This document shows, one piece after another, positions 38,830 to 47,650 of a stretch of 64,000 nt of DNA. Numbering within the stretch: position 1 is the stretch's first letter; every line of letters begins with the position of its first letter. The DNA lies in NCBI RefSeq assembly GCF_010730355.1, contig NZ_AP022576.1:1860001-1924000 (forward strand), written 5' to 3'. A program made the translations under genes and the position numbers. The notes beneath the pieces are model-generated. The model saw only the letters and a program-made list of their open reading frames with translations. It was not told the origin of the DNA and made no database searches. Origin of the DNA: Mycobacterium florentinum (GTDB lineage Bacteria; Actinomycetota; Actinomycetes; Mycobacteriales; Mycobacteriaceae).

Positions 38830-40180
38830 GGGACTGCAATATTCGAGCGTCATCGACGCGCCGCGCGAAGACGTGTTCGCGTGGTACGCACGCCCGGGTG
38901 CCTTCGAGCGGCTCTGTCCGCCGTGGTCGCCGATGCGGCTGGTCACCGAGGCGTCCTCACTCAAGGACGGGCGGGCCGAGCTCGCCCTGCCGGCCGGGCT
39001 GCGCTGGGTGGCCGAGCACCAGGCCGACGGCTACGACCCGCCGCGGCGCTTCGTCGACACCATCGGCGGCGACGGGCCGGCCTCGCTGCCGGCCCGGGTC
39101 GCCGTGCGGTGGCGGCACATCCACGAATTCGACGACCTCGGTGACGACCGGACCGAGGTGATCGACCGCGTCGAGACGCCGGTGCCCGGCGCCGTGTTGC
39201 GCCCGATGTTCGTCTACCGCCACCGCCAGCTGGCCGACGACCTGGCCGCCCACCGGGTGGCGGCCCGGCATGGTCTGGGCCCGTTGACCGTGGCGGTCAC
39301 CGGGTCGTCGGGACTGGTCGGTTCGGCGCTGTCGGCGTTCTTGCGTACCGGCGGACATCAGGTCATCCCACTCGTGCGCCACAGCCCGCACGGCAACGAA
39401 CGCCGGTGGAATCCCGACGATCCGGACCCGGAGCTGTTGACCGGGGTCGACGCGGTCATTCATCTGGCCGGCGCCTCGATTGCCGGCCGATTCACCGATG
39501 ATCATCGGAATACGGTGCGCGACAGCAGGATTGGGCCAACGCGTCGACTGGCCGAACTGCTTGCCCGCACCGCGGCCGGCCCGCCGGTGCTGATCTGCGC
39601 GTCGGCAATCGGCTACTACGGATACGACCGCGGCGACGAGATGCTCACCGAGGCGAGCGAGCGCGGCGACGGGTTTCTGGCCGACGTCGTCGCCGACTGG
39701 GAAGAGGCGGCCGCGCCGGCCGCGCAGGCCGGGGGCCGGGTGGTGCAGGTGCGGACCGGCATCGTGCAATCCCCGCGCGGCGGCACGCTGAAGCTGATGC
39801 GTCCGTTGTTCAGCGCCGGGCTGGGTGGCCGGCTCGGCGACGGCCGACAGTGGTTGTCCTGGATCGGGATCGACGACCTGGTCGACGTGTATCACCGCGC
39901 ACTCTGGGACACCACGCTGTCCGGGCCGGTGAATGCCGTTGCGCCGCAACCGGTTCGTAACAGTGAATACACCCGCACCCTGGGCAGCGTGCTGCGCCGG
40001 CCGGCATTGCTGCCCGTTCCGTCGCTGGGACCGCGAATATTGCTGGGCGAGCAGGGCGCCCGCGAACTGGCGTGTGCCAGTCAGCGCGTCGCCCCGCAGC
40101 GGCTGGCCGACGCGGGCCACCGGTTCCGCCAACCCGACCTGGATACGGCCCTGCGTCACCTGCTCGGACGCTCCCGGTAG
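38828..40180 (+). CDS. SRPBCC domain fused to a TIGR01777-type (YfcH/SulA-like) epimerase
   Basis: A 450-residue two-domain protein. Residues 1-150 form an SRPBCC/polyketide-cyclase-like ligand-binding domain (MGLQYSSVIDAPREDVFAWYARPGAFERL, key part YSSVIDAPREDVFAWY). The rest is an extended-SDR epimerase with TVAVTGSSGLVGSALSAFL, VDAVIHLAGASIAG and SAIGYYGYDRGDEML. The substrate is unknown. Its ATG and the ATG proposed for the divergent SDR share the palindrome CCATGG, so at least one start is questionable. Confidence 0.9.
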   Translation: MGLQYSSVIDAPREDVFAWYARPGAFERLCPPWSPMRLVTEASSLKDGRAELALPAGLRWVAEHQADGYDPPRRFVDTIGGDGPASLPARVAVRWRHIHEFDDLGDDRTEVIDRVETPVPGAVLRPMFVYRHRQLADDLAAHRVAARHGLGPLTVAVTGSSGLVGSALSAFLRTGGHQVIPLVRHSPHGNERRWNPDDPDPELLTGVDAVIHLAGASIAGRFTDDHRNTVRDSRIGPTRRLAELLARTAAGPPVLICASAIGYYGYDRGDEMLTEASERGDGFLADVVADWEEAAAPAAQAGGRVVQVRTGIVQSPRGGTLKLMRPLFSAGLGGRLGDGRQWLSWIGIDDLVDVYHRALWDTTLSGPVNAVAPQPVRNSEYTRTLGSVLRRPALLPVPSLGPRILLGEQGARELACASQRVAPQRLADAGHRFRQPDLDTALRHLLGRSR

Positions 40181-40253
40181 CGCTGGGTCGCGATGCGGCC
40201 CGAACACCGATCAAACACTCCGGATGCCGGGCGCTCACCCAGCGGCGCCCGAA

Positions 40254-40415
40254 TCATGGCTGGGGAGCACCCAATTCACCCCGAAAGCGTCGCATCCCGG
40301 CGAAGACCCGATGAGCGGCCGCGAGATCCTCGTCGGGCAGGTGCTGCATCGCCTCGCGCGTGTGCGCGCCCAGTGGGGTGAAGAACGGCCGGGCGGTGTC
40401 GAGGCCGGGCCCGGT
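40254..40415 (-). pseudogene. C-terminal remnant of a MarR-family regulator
   Basis: A 53-codon frame with no start codon, closed upstream by an in-frame TAA at 40416-40418. It reads GLDTARPFFTPLGAHTREAM and DEDLAAAHRVFAGM, which is the typical final helix of MarR proteins. The DNA-binding part is missing. MarR genes often lie divergent from MMPL transporters, as here, so this was probably the transporter's repressor. Confidence 0.7.
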
Positions 40416-40448
40416 TTAATCGGCTGAAATGGTGGAAACGCTGGTGTC

Positions 40449-42557
40449 GTGGTGTGGGAGAGTCTGGCCGCCGCCGTGACCGGCCGGCGTTCGTGGCGAC
40501 TCGGCTTGGCCGCGGTGCTGCTGGGTATCGGCTTCACGGCGTTGATCGGCGCAAACGCGGCGGCCGGCCAGGCACCGCTGTCGGTGCCCGCCGATTCCGA
40601 CTCCGCCAGGGTCGACGCCCTGGCCCGCCAATTCCCCGGGGGCGATCGGGTTCCGCTGCTGCTGGTGGTCAGCCGCGCCGACGGGGCGCCGCTGGACAGC
40701 GCCGACGTGGCCGCGGCCCGGGCGGCCCGCGACCGCATGCAGGGCGTCGTCGCGCCGTTCGGCGCGGCCGACCCGCAGCCGCCGATCGTGTCGTCGGACG
40801 GCAAGGCGGCCATCGGCGTGGTGACGATCCGCGCCGACCTGTCCGGCATGGTGCTCAACCAGGGAGTCGCCGCGCTGCGCACCGCCGCCGACGCCGGCCT
40901 GCCCACGGATCTGCGGGCACACGTCACCGGAGGCCCGGCATTCGGCGCCGACATCGCCAACGCGTTCACCGACGCCAACATCACGCTGCTGGCGGTGACC
41001 GCATCCGTGGTGGCGCTGTTGCTGATCGCGACCTACCGCTCGCCGGTGCTGTGGCTGGCGCCGCTGCTGGTGATCGGATTGGCCGACCGGGTCGCCGCGG
41101 CGGTGGGCACGGCGGTGGCGTCGCTGACCGGGCTGAGTTTCGACGGCGCGACCTCCGGGATCACCAGCGTGCTGGTGTTCGGCGCGGGCACCAATTACGC
41201 GCTGCTGCTGATTTCCCGCTATCGGCACGAACTTCGAAGCCACCGCGACCACCACGACGCGTTGCGCCTCGCGGTGCGCAGGGCCGGACCGGCGATCGTC
41301 GCCAGCAATGCCACCGTGGTGCTGGCCTTGCTCACCCTGCTGTTCGCGTCGACGCCCAGCACCCGCAGCCTGGGAGCGCTGGCGGCCTGCGGCCTGGTGG
41401 TCGCCGCACTGTCCGTCTTGGTGGTGCTGCCACCGGTGCTGGCGTTGTGCGGCCGGCGACTGTTTTGGCCCCTGGTCCCCCGTCCCGACGGCGCCGCCAC
41501 TCTTGATTCCGGGGCGTGGCACCGGGTCGCCGTGCAGGTGGCCCGCCGTCCCGCGCTCGTCGCCGTGGTCTCGATCGCCGTGCTGGCGGGGCTGGCCTGC
41601 GGCCTGCTGGGGACTCGAATCGGCTTGTCGCAGACCGAACAGTTTCGGGTGCAGGCGGATTCGGTGTCCGGCTACGACGTGGTGGCCGCGCACTTTCCGG
41701 CCGGGCTGGCCAACCCCACGCTGGTCGTCGCGCCGACCGACGCGGCGTCACAGGTGCGCGCGGCGATCGCCGCCACCGCAGGTGTGGTCTCGGTGGCCGA
41801 TGCGGGCCGGTCACCCTCCGGCCTGATGCGATGGTCGGTGGTGACCGATGCCGCGCCGTCGTCGGATCGCGCGTTCAGCACCATTGCCGCACTGCGTAAT
41901 TCGACGAAATCCGCCTCGCCGGGCGCGCTGGTCGGCGGACCCGACGCCCAGGCGCTCGACGTTCGAGATGCCGCGGTGCACGACCGGCTGATGCTGATCC
42001 CTGCGATCCTCGCGGTGATTCTCGTTGTGCTGTTCGTGTTGCTGCGCTCGGCACTCGCGCCGCCCAACCTGCTGTCCGCGACGATTCTCGGCGCGCTGGC
42101 CGCGCTCGGCCTCGGTGCCTGGACAAGCCTGCACGTCTTCGGATTTCCGGCGCTGGACAACAGCACCCCGCTGTTCGCGTTCCTGTTCCTGGCCGCTCTC
42201 GGCGTGGACTACACGATCTTTTTAGTCACCCGCGCCCGTGAAGAGGCAGCGCGCCACGGTGCACGCGACGGCATGATCCGTGCGGTGTCGGCCACCGGCG
42301 GCGTGATCACCAGCGCGGGAATCGTTTTGGCGGCGGTCTTCTGCGTGCTGGGCGTCTTGCCGCTGATCGTGCTGACTCAGCTCGGCATCATCGTCGGGCT
42401 GGGTATTCTGCTCGACACCTTCGTGGTCCGCACCCTCGTCATACCCGCGCTGTTCGCCCTGATCGGCGATCGCATCTGGTGGCCCGCCGACCCGGTCGGC
42501 GCCAAAGAGATTGAACCGCAGGACAATCTCATACGACAGGAAGGGAGCAGGCTGTGA
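40449..42557 (+). CDS. MMPL-domain RND-superfamily transporter
   Basis: A 702-residue transporter with two MMPL repeats, each with a periplasmic loop and a block of helices (TLLAVTASVVALLLIATYRS; ILAVILVVLFVLLRSAL). Conserved segments include GAGTNYALLLISRYRHEL and the second-repeat GVDYTIFLVTRAREE, the proton-relay region. It is shorter than classical MmpL proteins and has no MmpS partner. The repressor gene next to it is reduced to a remnant. It overlaps tspO by 4 bp. The substrate is unknown. Confidence 0.92.
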   Translation: MVWESLAAAVTGRRSWRLGLAAVLLGIGFTALIGANAAAGQAPLSVPADSDSARVDALARQFPGGDRVPLLLVVSRADGAPLDSADVAAARAARDRMQGVVAPFGAADPQPPIVSSDGKAAIGVVTIRADLSGMVLNQGVAALRTAADAGLPTDLRAHVTGGPAFGADIANAFTDANITLLAVTASVVALLLIATYRSPVLWLAPLLVIGLADRVAAAVGTAVASLTGLSFDGATSGITSVLVFGAGTNYALLLISRYRHELRSHRDHHDALRLAVRRAGPAIVASNATVVLALLTLLFASTPSTRSLGALAACGLVVAALSVLVVLPPVLALCGRRLFWPLVPRPDGAATLDSGAWHRVAVQVARRPALVAVVSIAVLAGLACGLLGTRIGLSQTEQFRVQADSVSGYDVVAAHFPAGLANPTLVVAPTDAASQVRAAIAATAGVVSVADAGRSPSGLMRWSVVTDAAPSSDRAFSTIAALRNSTKSASPGALVGGPDAQALDVRDAAVHDRLMLIPAILAVILVVLFVLLRSALAPPNLLSATILGALAALGLGAWTSLHVFGFPALDNSTPLFAFLFLAALGVDYTIFLVTRAREEAARHGARDGMIRAVSATGGVITSAGIVLAAVFCVLGVLPLIVLTQLGIIVGLGILLDTFVVRTLVIPALFALIGDRIWWPADPVGAKEIEPQDNLIRQEGSRL

Positions 42558-43042
42558 AGCGCTCGACTCTCGCCGCGACAACGCTCGCCGTGGCCGTGGC
42601 CGCGGGAACCGGAAGTATCGCCAGCCCACGACGCGTTCCCGCGTGGTACACGCGGCTGCGCAAACCCGTCTACCAGCCGCCCGGCGCCGCCTTCCCCGTC
42701 GTCTGGACCGCCCTGTACGCCGACATCGCGACCACCTCCGCGGTGACCGTCGACAAGTTCCGCGCCGCGGGACGACACGACAAGGCACGCGGTTATGCCG
42801 CTGCGTTGACCGTCAACCTGTTGCTCAACGCCGGATGGAGCTGGCTCTTCTTCCGCTTTCACACGTTGGGAGCAGCCGTGGTCGGTGCGGCCGCGCTCGC
42901 GGCCAGCAGCGCAGACCTTGCCCGCCGGGCCGCCGCGGCCGATCCGCGCGCCGGCGCGGCGCTCGCGCCCTACCCGCTGTGGTGTGCCTTCGCCACCGTT
43001 CTGTCCGCCCACATCTGGTGGCTCAACCGTCGCGTCCAATAA
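42554..43042 (+). CDS. tspO: TspO/MBR-family membrane protein
   Basis: A 162-residue five-helix protein. Typical TspO segments are WYTRLRKPVYQPPGAAFPVVWTALY (key part PVYQPPGAAFPVVWT), LTVNLLLNAGWSWLFF and LWCAFATVLSAHIWWLN. TspO binds porphyrins and is linked to light and oxidative stress, which fits the photolyase next door. It starts with GTG in a GTGA overlap with the transporter and shares one base with the photolyase ATG (TAATG). Confidence 0.93.
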   Translation: MKRSTLAATTLAVAVAAGTGSIASPRRVPAWYTRLRKPVYQPPGAAFPVVWTALYADIATTSAVTVDKFRAAGRHDKARGYAAALTVNLLLNAGWSWLFFRFHTLGAAVVGAAALAASSADLARRAAAADPRAGAALAPYPLWCAFATVLSAHIWWLNRRVQ

Positions 43043-44373
43043 TGCCCGCGCTCTTGTGGTTTCGCCGCGACCTGCGATTGCGCGATCATCCCGCGTTGCT
43101 CGCCGCGGCCGAAAGCGGCGACGTGCTCGCCTGCTTTGTGCTCGACCCCCGGCTCGAGAAATCGTCGGGCCGGCGCCGCCTGCAGTTCCTGAGCGATGCG
43201 CTGCGCCAACTGCGCGACGACCTGGACGGCCGGCTGCTGGTGACCCGCGGGAACGCCGAAGAGCAGATTCCCGGTGTCGCCCACAAGATCGACGCGACAG
43301 CAGTGCATATCTCCGAGGATTTCGCCCCGTATGGAAAGCGCCGCGACGAAAAGGTCCGTGCGGCACTGGGTTCGGTGCCGTTGGTCGCGACGGGATCGCC
43401 GTATCTGGTGTCGCCCGGTCGCGTCACCAAGGACGACGGCGAACCCTACAAGGTATTCACGCCGTTTCTGCGGAAGTGGCGCGAGGTCGGCTGGCGCAAG
43501 CCCGCACAATCGAGCGCCGATTCGGCACGCTGGCTCGACCCGGCTCGCATCGTCAAACAGTGCACGATCCCCGACCCCGGCGTCGAGCTCGGCTTCGATG
43601 CCGGTGAGGCGGCCGCACTTTCGCGATGGGAGCAGTTCACCGGCGACGGGCTGGACCGGTACGCGCAGGATCGCGACCGGCCCAACCTGCCGGGCACCAG
43701 CCGGATGTCGGCACACCTGAAGTTCGGCACCATTCACCCCCGAACCATGCTCGCGACAATGAACCTGCGCACACAGGGGGTCCAAACCTATTTGCGGGAG
43801 TTGGCCTTTCGCGACTTCTACGCCGCGGTGCTGCATCACTGGCCGGCCAGCGCCTGGCGCAACTGGAACAGCGACTTCGACGACATCGAAACCGACACCG
43901 GTGCGGACGCCGACCATCGCTTCCAGGCGTGGAAGGCCGGCGAAACCGGCTTTCCGATCGTCGACGCCGGCATGCGCCAACTCCGCGAGACCGGCTTCAT
44001 GCACAACCGGGTGCGGATGATCGTCGCGTCGTTTCTGGTCAAAGACCTTCATCTGCCCTGGCAGTGGGGCGCCCAATGGTTCCTGGATCAACTCGCCGAC
44101 GGCGACATGGCCAGCAACCAGCACGGCTGGCAGTGGTGCGCGGGGTGCGGCACCGACGCCGCGCCGTACTTCCGGGTGTTCAACCCGACCACGCAGGGCG
44201 AAAAGTTCGACTCCGCAGGCGATTACATCCGGCGCTGGATCCCCGAGCTGAGCACCGCCGAGGACGTCCATCTACGCAAAGGCGAACGGCCACAAGGGTA
44301 TCCGGCACCGATCGTCGACCAACGCGCCGAGCGGGCCGAAGCACTGCGCCGCTATCGGAGCATCGGCTCCTAG
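43042..44373 (+). CDS. phrB: Deoxyribodipyrimidine photo-lyase
   Basis: A 443-residue class I CPD photolyase that repairs pyrimidine dimers with light. An N-terminal antenna domain (MPALLWFRRDLRLRDHPALL) is followed by the FAD domain with TSRMSAHLKFGTIHPR, the electron-transfer Trp region and the signature MASNQHGWQWCAGCGTDAAPYFRVFNP (key part NQHGWQWCAGCGTDAAPY). All conserved residues seem present. As far as I recall there is no photolyase at this locus in H37Rv; it forms a light-response unit with tspO. Confidence 0.96.
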   Translation: MPALLWFRRDLRLRDHPALLAAAESGDVLACFVLDPRLEKSSGRRRLQFLSDALRQLRDDLDGRLLVTRGNAEEQIPGVAHKIDATAVHISEDFAPYGKRRDEKVRAALGSVPLVATGSPYLVSPGRVTKDDGEPYKVFTPFLRKWREVGWRKPAQSSADSARWLDPARIVKQCTIPDPGVELGFDAGEAAALSRWEQFTGDGLDRYAQDRDRPNLPGTSRMSAHLKFGTIHPRTMLATMNLRTQGVQTYLRELAFRDFYAAVLHHWPASAWRNWNSDFDDIETDTGADADHRFQAWKAGETGFPIVDAGMRQLRETGFMHNRVRMIVASFLVKDLHLPWQWGAQWFLDQLADGDMASNQHGWQWCAGCGTDAAPYFRVFNPTTQGEKFDSAGDYIRRWIPELSTAEDVHLRKGERPQGYPAPIVDQRAERAEALRRYRSIGS

Positions 44374-44521
44374 CCGACGCTCGCGCGGTATCAAGCGATC
44401 TGGCGCGGGCACTTTACGGCACATCGAAACAATCTTTTGGCGAAATCACCTACCCACACCTGTTTGGCATGTAATCATCAGCCGATTCACAGTCGTCAAG
44501 TCAAAGCGCCAGGGAGGCGAT

Positions 44522-45079
44522 ATGGCCCACTCGATCGTTCGGACGTTGCTGATTTCAGGTGCTGCCGCGGGGCTGATGGCCGGCGCCGGCGCTTGTTCGT
44601 GCTCGATCGGAGGGTCGTCGTCGCACGCGGTGGCGAAGAACGACGTCGCCAGCCAGATCACCCAGAAGTTGACCGACGCCCAGGGCAACAAGCCCGACTC
44701 CGTCGACTGCCCGGCGGATCTGGACGCGAAAGTCGGCGCGCAGCTGAACTGCACGATGAAGGTCAAGGGCACCACCTACGGCGTCAACGTCACCGTGACC
44801 AGCGTCGAGGGCAGCAACGTCAAGTTCGACATGGTGGAGACGGTAGACAAAGCCCAGGTCGCCACGGCGATCAGCGACAACATCACCCAGCAGTTCGGGA
44901 CCAAGCCCCAATCGGTGACCTGCCCCGACAATCTCAAGGGCGTGCAGGGCGCGACGTTGCGGTGCAAGCTCGTTACCGCCGAAGGCCAGACCTACGGGGT
45001 GAACGTGTCCGTCACGGGCGTCGACGCCGGCACCGTGGACTACCACTTCGTCGTCGACGAACAGCCGTCATCGCCGTAA
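44522..45079 (+). CDS. Lipoprotein with two DUF4333 repeats
   Basis: A 185-residue lipoprotein. The signal ends in GAGAC (lipobox) and is followed by CSC, unusual for three Cys in four residues. Two repeats share the pattern ITQKLTDAQGNKPDSVDCP...LNCTMKVKG.TYGVNVTVTSVEG, the second reading ITQQFGTKPQSVTCPDNL...LRCKLV...TYGVNVSVTGVDAG; each has a Cys pair likely bonded. GGGAGGCG precedes the ATG. It may be the counterpart of Rv3033, which sits between Rv3032 and Rv3034c in H37Rv. Confidence 0.85.
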   Translation: MAHSIVRTLLISGAAAGLMAGAGACSCSIGGSSSHAVAKNDVASQITQKLTDAQGNKPDSVDCPADLDAKVGAQLNCTMKVKGTTYGVNVTVTSVEGSNVKFDMVETVDKAQVATAISDNITQQFGTKPQSVTCPDNLKGVQGATLRCKLVTAEGQTYGVNVSVTGVDAGTVDYHFVVDEQPSSP

Positions 45080-45082
45080 CGA

Positions 45083-45448
45083 TCAGTAGCCGACCGCCGC
45101 GAAGTACCCCACGATGCCCAGCAATTCAGCCAGGGTGGACGCGGCCACCGTCGCCACCGCGTAAGGCCAGCCCGGCCGTCGGCGAACCAGCCGGATGATC
45201 GTCACGACACATCCGATAACTGTCAGGGCGGCGGCCACCGATACCGACAGCAGGACCGCTGTGGCGGCCCGGTCTGTGCTGCAACGCGGCGGCGGGCAGT
45301 AATCGGTGAAGGCCAAAAACATGAATTCCATGCCGGCGGCCACACCCCAGCCGACGACGGCGACAACCATCAGCACGATTGACAGCGCCGCATCCCACCC
45401 GGGACGCGTCGGCTTGGGATCGTAGGGACCCCAGCCGGGCGAGGTCAG
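45083..45448 (-). CDS. Small membrane protein of unknown function
   Basis: About 121 residues with a Pro-rich N-terminus (TSPGWGPYDPKPTRPGWD) and three membrane helices (LSIVLMVVAVVGWGVAAGM, ATAVLLSVSVAAALTVIGCVV, AVATVAASTLAELLGIVGYF). The only start near the N-terminus is CTG at 45448, overlapping the stop of the upstream acyltransferase (CTGA). The next ATG is inside the first helix. Convergent with the DUF4333 lipoprotein (3-bp gap). I recognise no named family. Confidence 0.7.
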   Translation of the reverse strand: MTSPGWGPYDPKPTRPGWDAALSIVLMVVAVVGWGVAAGMEFMFLAFTDYCPPPRCSTDRAATAVLLSVSVAAALTVIGCVVTIIRLVRRRPGWPYAVATVAASTLAELLGIVGYFAAVGY

Positions 45449-46206
45449 TGGGCCGCCTTCTTGCGCTCGATATCGGCCAGGGCGGCGGCCAATTCGGCCC
45501 GCTGGGCGGCCGAGCTCTCCCAGGACAGCTGCCGGTTCTTGACCACCTTCGCCGGCGCGCCGACCGCGATCGAATAGTCGGGAATATCGCCGCGTACCAC
45601 GGCGTGCGAACCCAGCACGCAACCCCGCCCGATCGACGTGCCGCGCAAGACCGTCACCTTGACCCCGACCCACGTGTCCGGTCCGATCCGGATCGGGGAC
45701 TTGATGATGCCCTGGTCCTTGATCGGCAGGTTGATGTCGTCCATCCGGTGGTCGAAATCGCAGACGTAGCACCAGTCGGCCATCAGCACCGAATCGCCGA
45801 GCTCGATGTCGAGGTAGCAGTTGATCACGTTGTCGCGGCCCAGCACGACCTTGTCACCGAACCGCAGCGAGCCCTCGTGCGCCCGGATCGTGTTCTTGTC
45901 GCCGATGTGCACCCAGCGACCGATCTCCAACTGCGCCAGCTCGGGTGTCGCATGGATTTCGACGCCCTTGCCGATGAACACCATTCCGCGAGTGATGATG
46001 TGCGGATTGGCCAGCTTGAATTTCAGCAGCCGCCAATACCGCACCAAGTACCACGGGGTATAGGCGCGGTTACGCAGCACCCACTTCAGCGAGGCCAGCG
46101 TCAAGAACTTGGCCTGGCGTGGGTCTCGCAGCCGCTGGCCCCGCCAGCGGCGGTGGACCGGGGCGCCCCACATGCTCGTCACAGCCGGAAAGCCTAACGC
46201 GGTCAA
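45445..46206 (-). CDS. Hexapeptide-repeat O-acyltransferase of the MGLP locus
   Basis: A 253-residue left-handed beta-helix acyltransferase. Hexapeptide turns run from about residue 80 to 200 (VFIGKGVEIHATPELAQLEIG, SIGRGCVLGSHAVVRGDIPDYSIAVGAPAKVVK, key part VGAPAKVVKNRQ). It corresponds to Rv3034c, in the cluster reported for methylglucose lipopolysaccharide, where it could add acetyl or other short acyl groups to the polymer. It is divergent from the PQQ-like lipoprotein gene. The first 12 residues are uncertain; an internal MWGAPVHRRW start is possible. Confidence 0.9.
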   Translation of the reverse strand: MTALGFPAVTSMWGAPVHRRWRGQRLRDPRQAKFLTLASLKWVLRNRAYTPWYLVRYWRLLKFKLANPHIITRGMVFIGKGVEIHATPELAQLEIGRWVHIGDKNTIRAHEGSLRFGDKVVLGRDNVINCYLDIELGDSVLMADWCYVCDFDHRMDDINLPIKDQGIIKSPIRIGPDTWVGVKVTVLRGTSIGRGCVLGSHAVVRGDIPDYSIAVGAPAKVVKNRQLSWESSAAQRAELAAALADIERKKAAH

Positions 46207-47641
46207 TCATGAGTGCGCGAACCGCCACGGGTTACCCTCACCTGTACTCAATCGCTGCCGAACGGCCGGGTCCGCCCTCGCGCGGCCCGCCTTGGACGAA
46301 GGATTTGGGAAACCCAAGGTGCTTGCCCGACAACCCATCAGTGGGCTTCGGCGTTGCTCATCCGTGGTGCTGGCAGCCGTGTTGGCGATCGGGCTCGGCG
46401 GTTGCGGCAACACCGACTCGTGGGTCGAAGCCGCGGCCGCGCCCGGCTGGTCGGCACAGTACGCCGACGCGGCCAACAGCAGCTACACCACGACCGGCGG
46501 CGCCAGCAAGCTGTCCCTGCAATGGACGCGGTCGGTCAAGGGCAGCCTGGGCGCCGGACCCGCGCTGGGCTCGAGCAATTACCTCGCCCTGAACGCGCAA
46601 ACGCCGGCCGGATGTTCGCTGATGGAATGGGAGAACAACGACAACGGCCGGCAACGGTGGTGTGTGCGGTTGTTCCAGGGCGGCGGTGTCGGCGGTCCCC
46701 TGTTCGACGGCTTCGACAATCTCTACGTCGGCCAGCCGGGCGCCTTTCTGTCCTTCCCGGTGACCCAATGGACGCGGTGGCGCCAGCCGGTGATCGGAAT
46801 GCCTTCCACCCCAAGGTTTCTCGCGGACGGCCAACTACTGGTCACCACACACCTGGGGCAGGTGCTGGTGTTCGACGCACACCGCGGCATGGTCGTCGGC
46901 AGCCCGCTGGACCTGGTCGACGGGATCGACCCGACCGACGCGACGCGCGGGCTGGCCGATTGCGCCCCGGCGCACCAAGGCTGCCCGGTCGCGGCCGCCC
47001 CCGCCTTCTCGGCGGCCGGCGGCATGGCGGTGCTCGGCGTCTGGCAGCCGGGCGCCCCGGCGGCGGGGCTGGTCGGGCTCAAATACCACCGCGGGCAGAC
47101 TCCGCTGCTGACCCGGGAGTGGACCACCGACGCCGTCGGCGCCGGCGTGATTTCCAGCCCGGTGCTGTCGGCCGACGGATCGACCGTCTACGTCAACGGC
47201 CGCGACCAGCGGTTGTGGGCCCTGTCCGCCGCTGACGGGAAACCGAAGTGGTCCGCGCCGCTGGGATTCCTGGCCCAGACGCCGCCGGCCGTCACCCCGC
47301 AGGGGCTGATCGTGTCCGGTGGTGGACCCGACACCCGGCTGGTGGCCCTCAAGGATGCCGGCGATCACGGCGATCAGGTCTGGCGCCGCGACGACGTCAC
47401 GCCGTTGTCGTCGTCGGGCCTGGCCGGTTCCGGCGTCGGTTACGCGGTGGTGAGCGGGCCGCCCCACGACGACGCGGCGGGCATGTCGCTGCTGGTGTTC
47501 GATCCGGGCAACGGCCACACCATCAACAGCTACCCGCTGCCCGCTGCCACCGGCTACCCCGTCGGCATCGCGATCGGCACCGACCGCCGGGTGGTGGCCG
47601 CCACCAGCGACGGCCAGGTCTACGGCTTCGCCCCGGCGTAG
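46172..47641 (+). CDS. PQQ-like beta-propeller lipoprotein of the MGLP locus
   Basis: An exported lipoprotein with a signal and lipobox (SVVLAAVLAIGLGGC, Cys near 46406), then a beta-propeller of PQQ-binding-like repeats (LFDGFDNLYVGQPGAFLSF, VISSPVLSADGSTVYVNGRDQRLWALSAADG, key part DGSTVYVNGRDQRLWAL). It corresponds to Rv3035. The start is unsure: the frame is open from 46109, the position given is an in-frame ATG (MLVTAG), and GTG/TTG codons nearer the signal, around 46315-46365, would give a more normal signal peptide. It is convergent with the TB22.2-like gene (9-bp gap). Confidence 0.85.
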   Translation: MLVTAGKPNAVNHECANRHGLPSPVLNRCRTAGSALARPALDEGFGKPKVLARQPISGLRRCSSVVLAAVLAIGLGGCGNTDSWVEAAAAPGWSAQYADAANSSYTTTGGASKLSLQWTRSVKGSLGAGPALGSSNYLALNAQTPAGCSLMEWENNDNGRQRWCVRLFQGGGVGGPLFDGFDNLYVGQPGAFLSFPVTQWTRWRQPVIGMPSTPRFLADGQLLVTTHLGQVLVFDAHRGMVVGSPLDLVDGIDPTDATRGLADCAPAHQGCPVAAAPAFSAAGGMAVLGVWQPGAPAAGLVGLKYHRGQTPLLTREWTTDAVGAGVISSPVLSADGSTVYVNGRDQRLWALSAADGKPKWSAPLGFLAQTPPAVTPQGLIVSGGGPDTRLVALKDAGDHGDQVWRRDDVTPLSSSGLAGSGVGYAVVSGPPHDDAAGMSLLVFDPGNGHTINSYPLPAATGYPVGIAIGTDRRVVAATSDGQVYGFAPA

Positions 47642-47650
47642 GCCTGTTAG

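Noticed and set aside
40416..41693. Leftward frame opposite the MMPL transporter
   Set aside because: Shadow of a clear membrane transporter, with a highly charged, repeat-like Gln/Arg/His composition.
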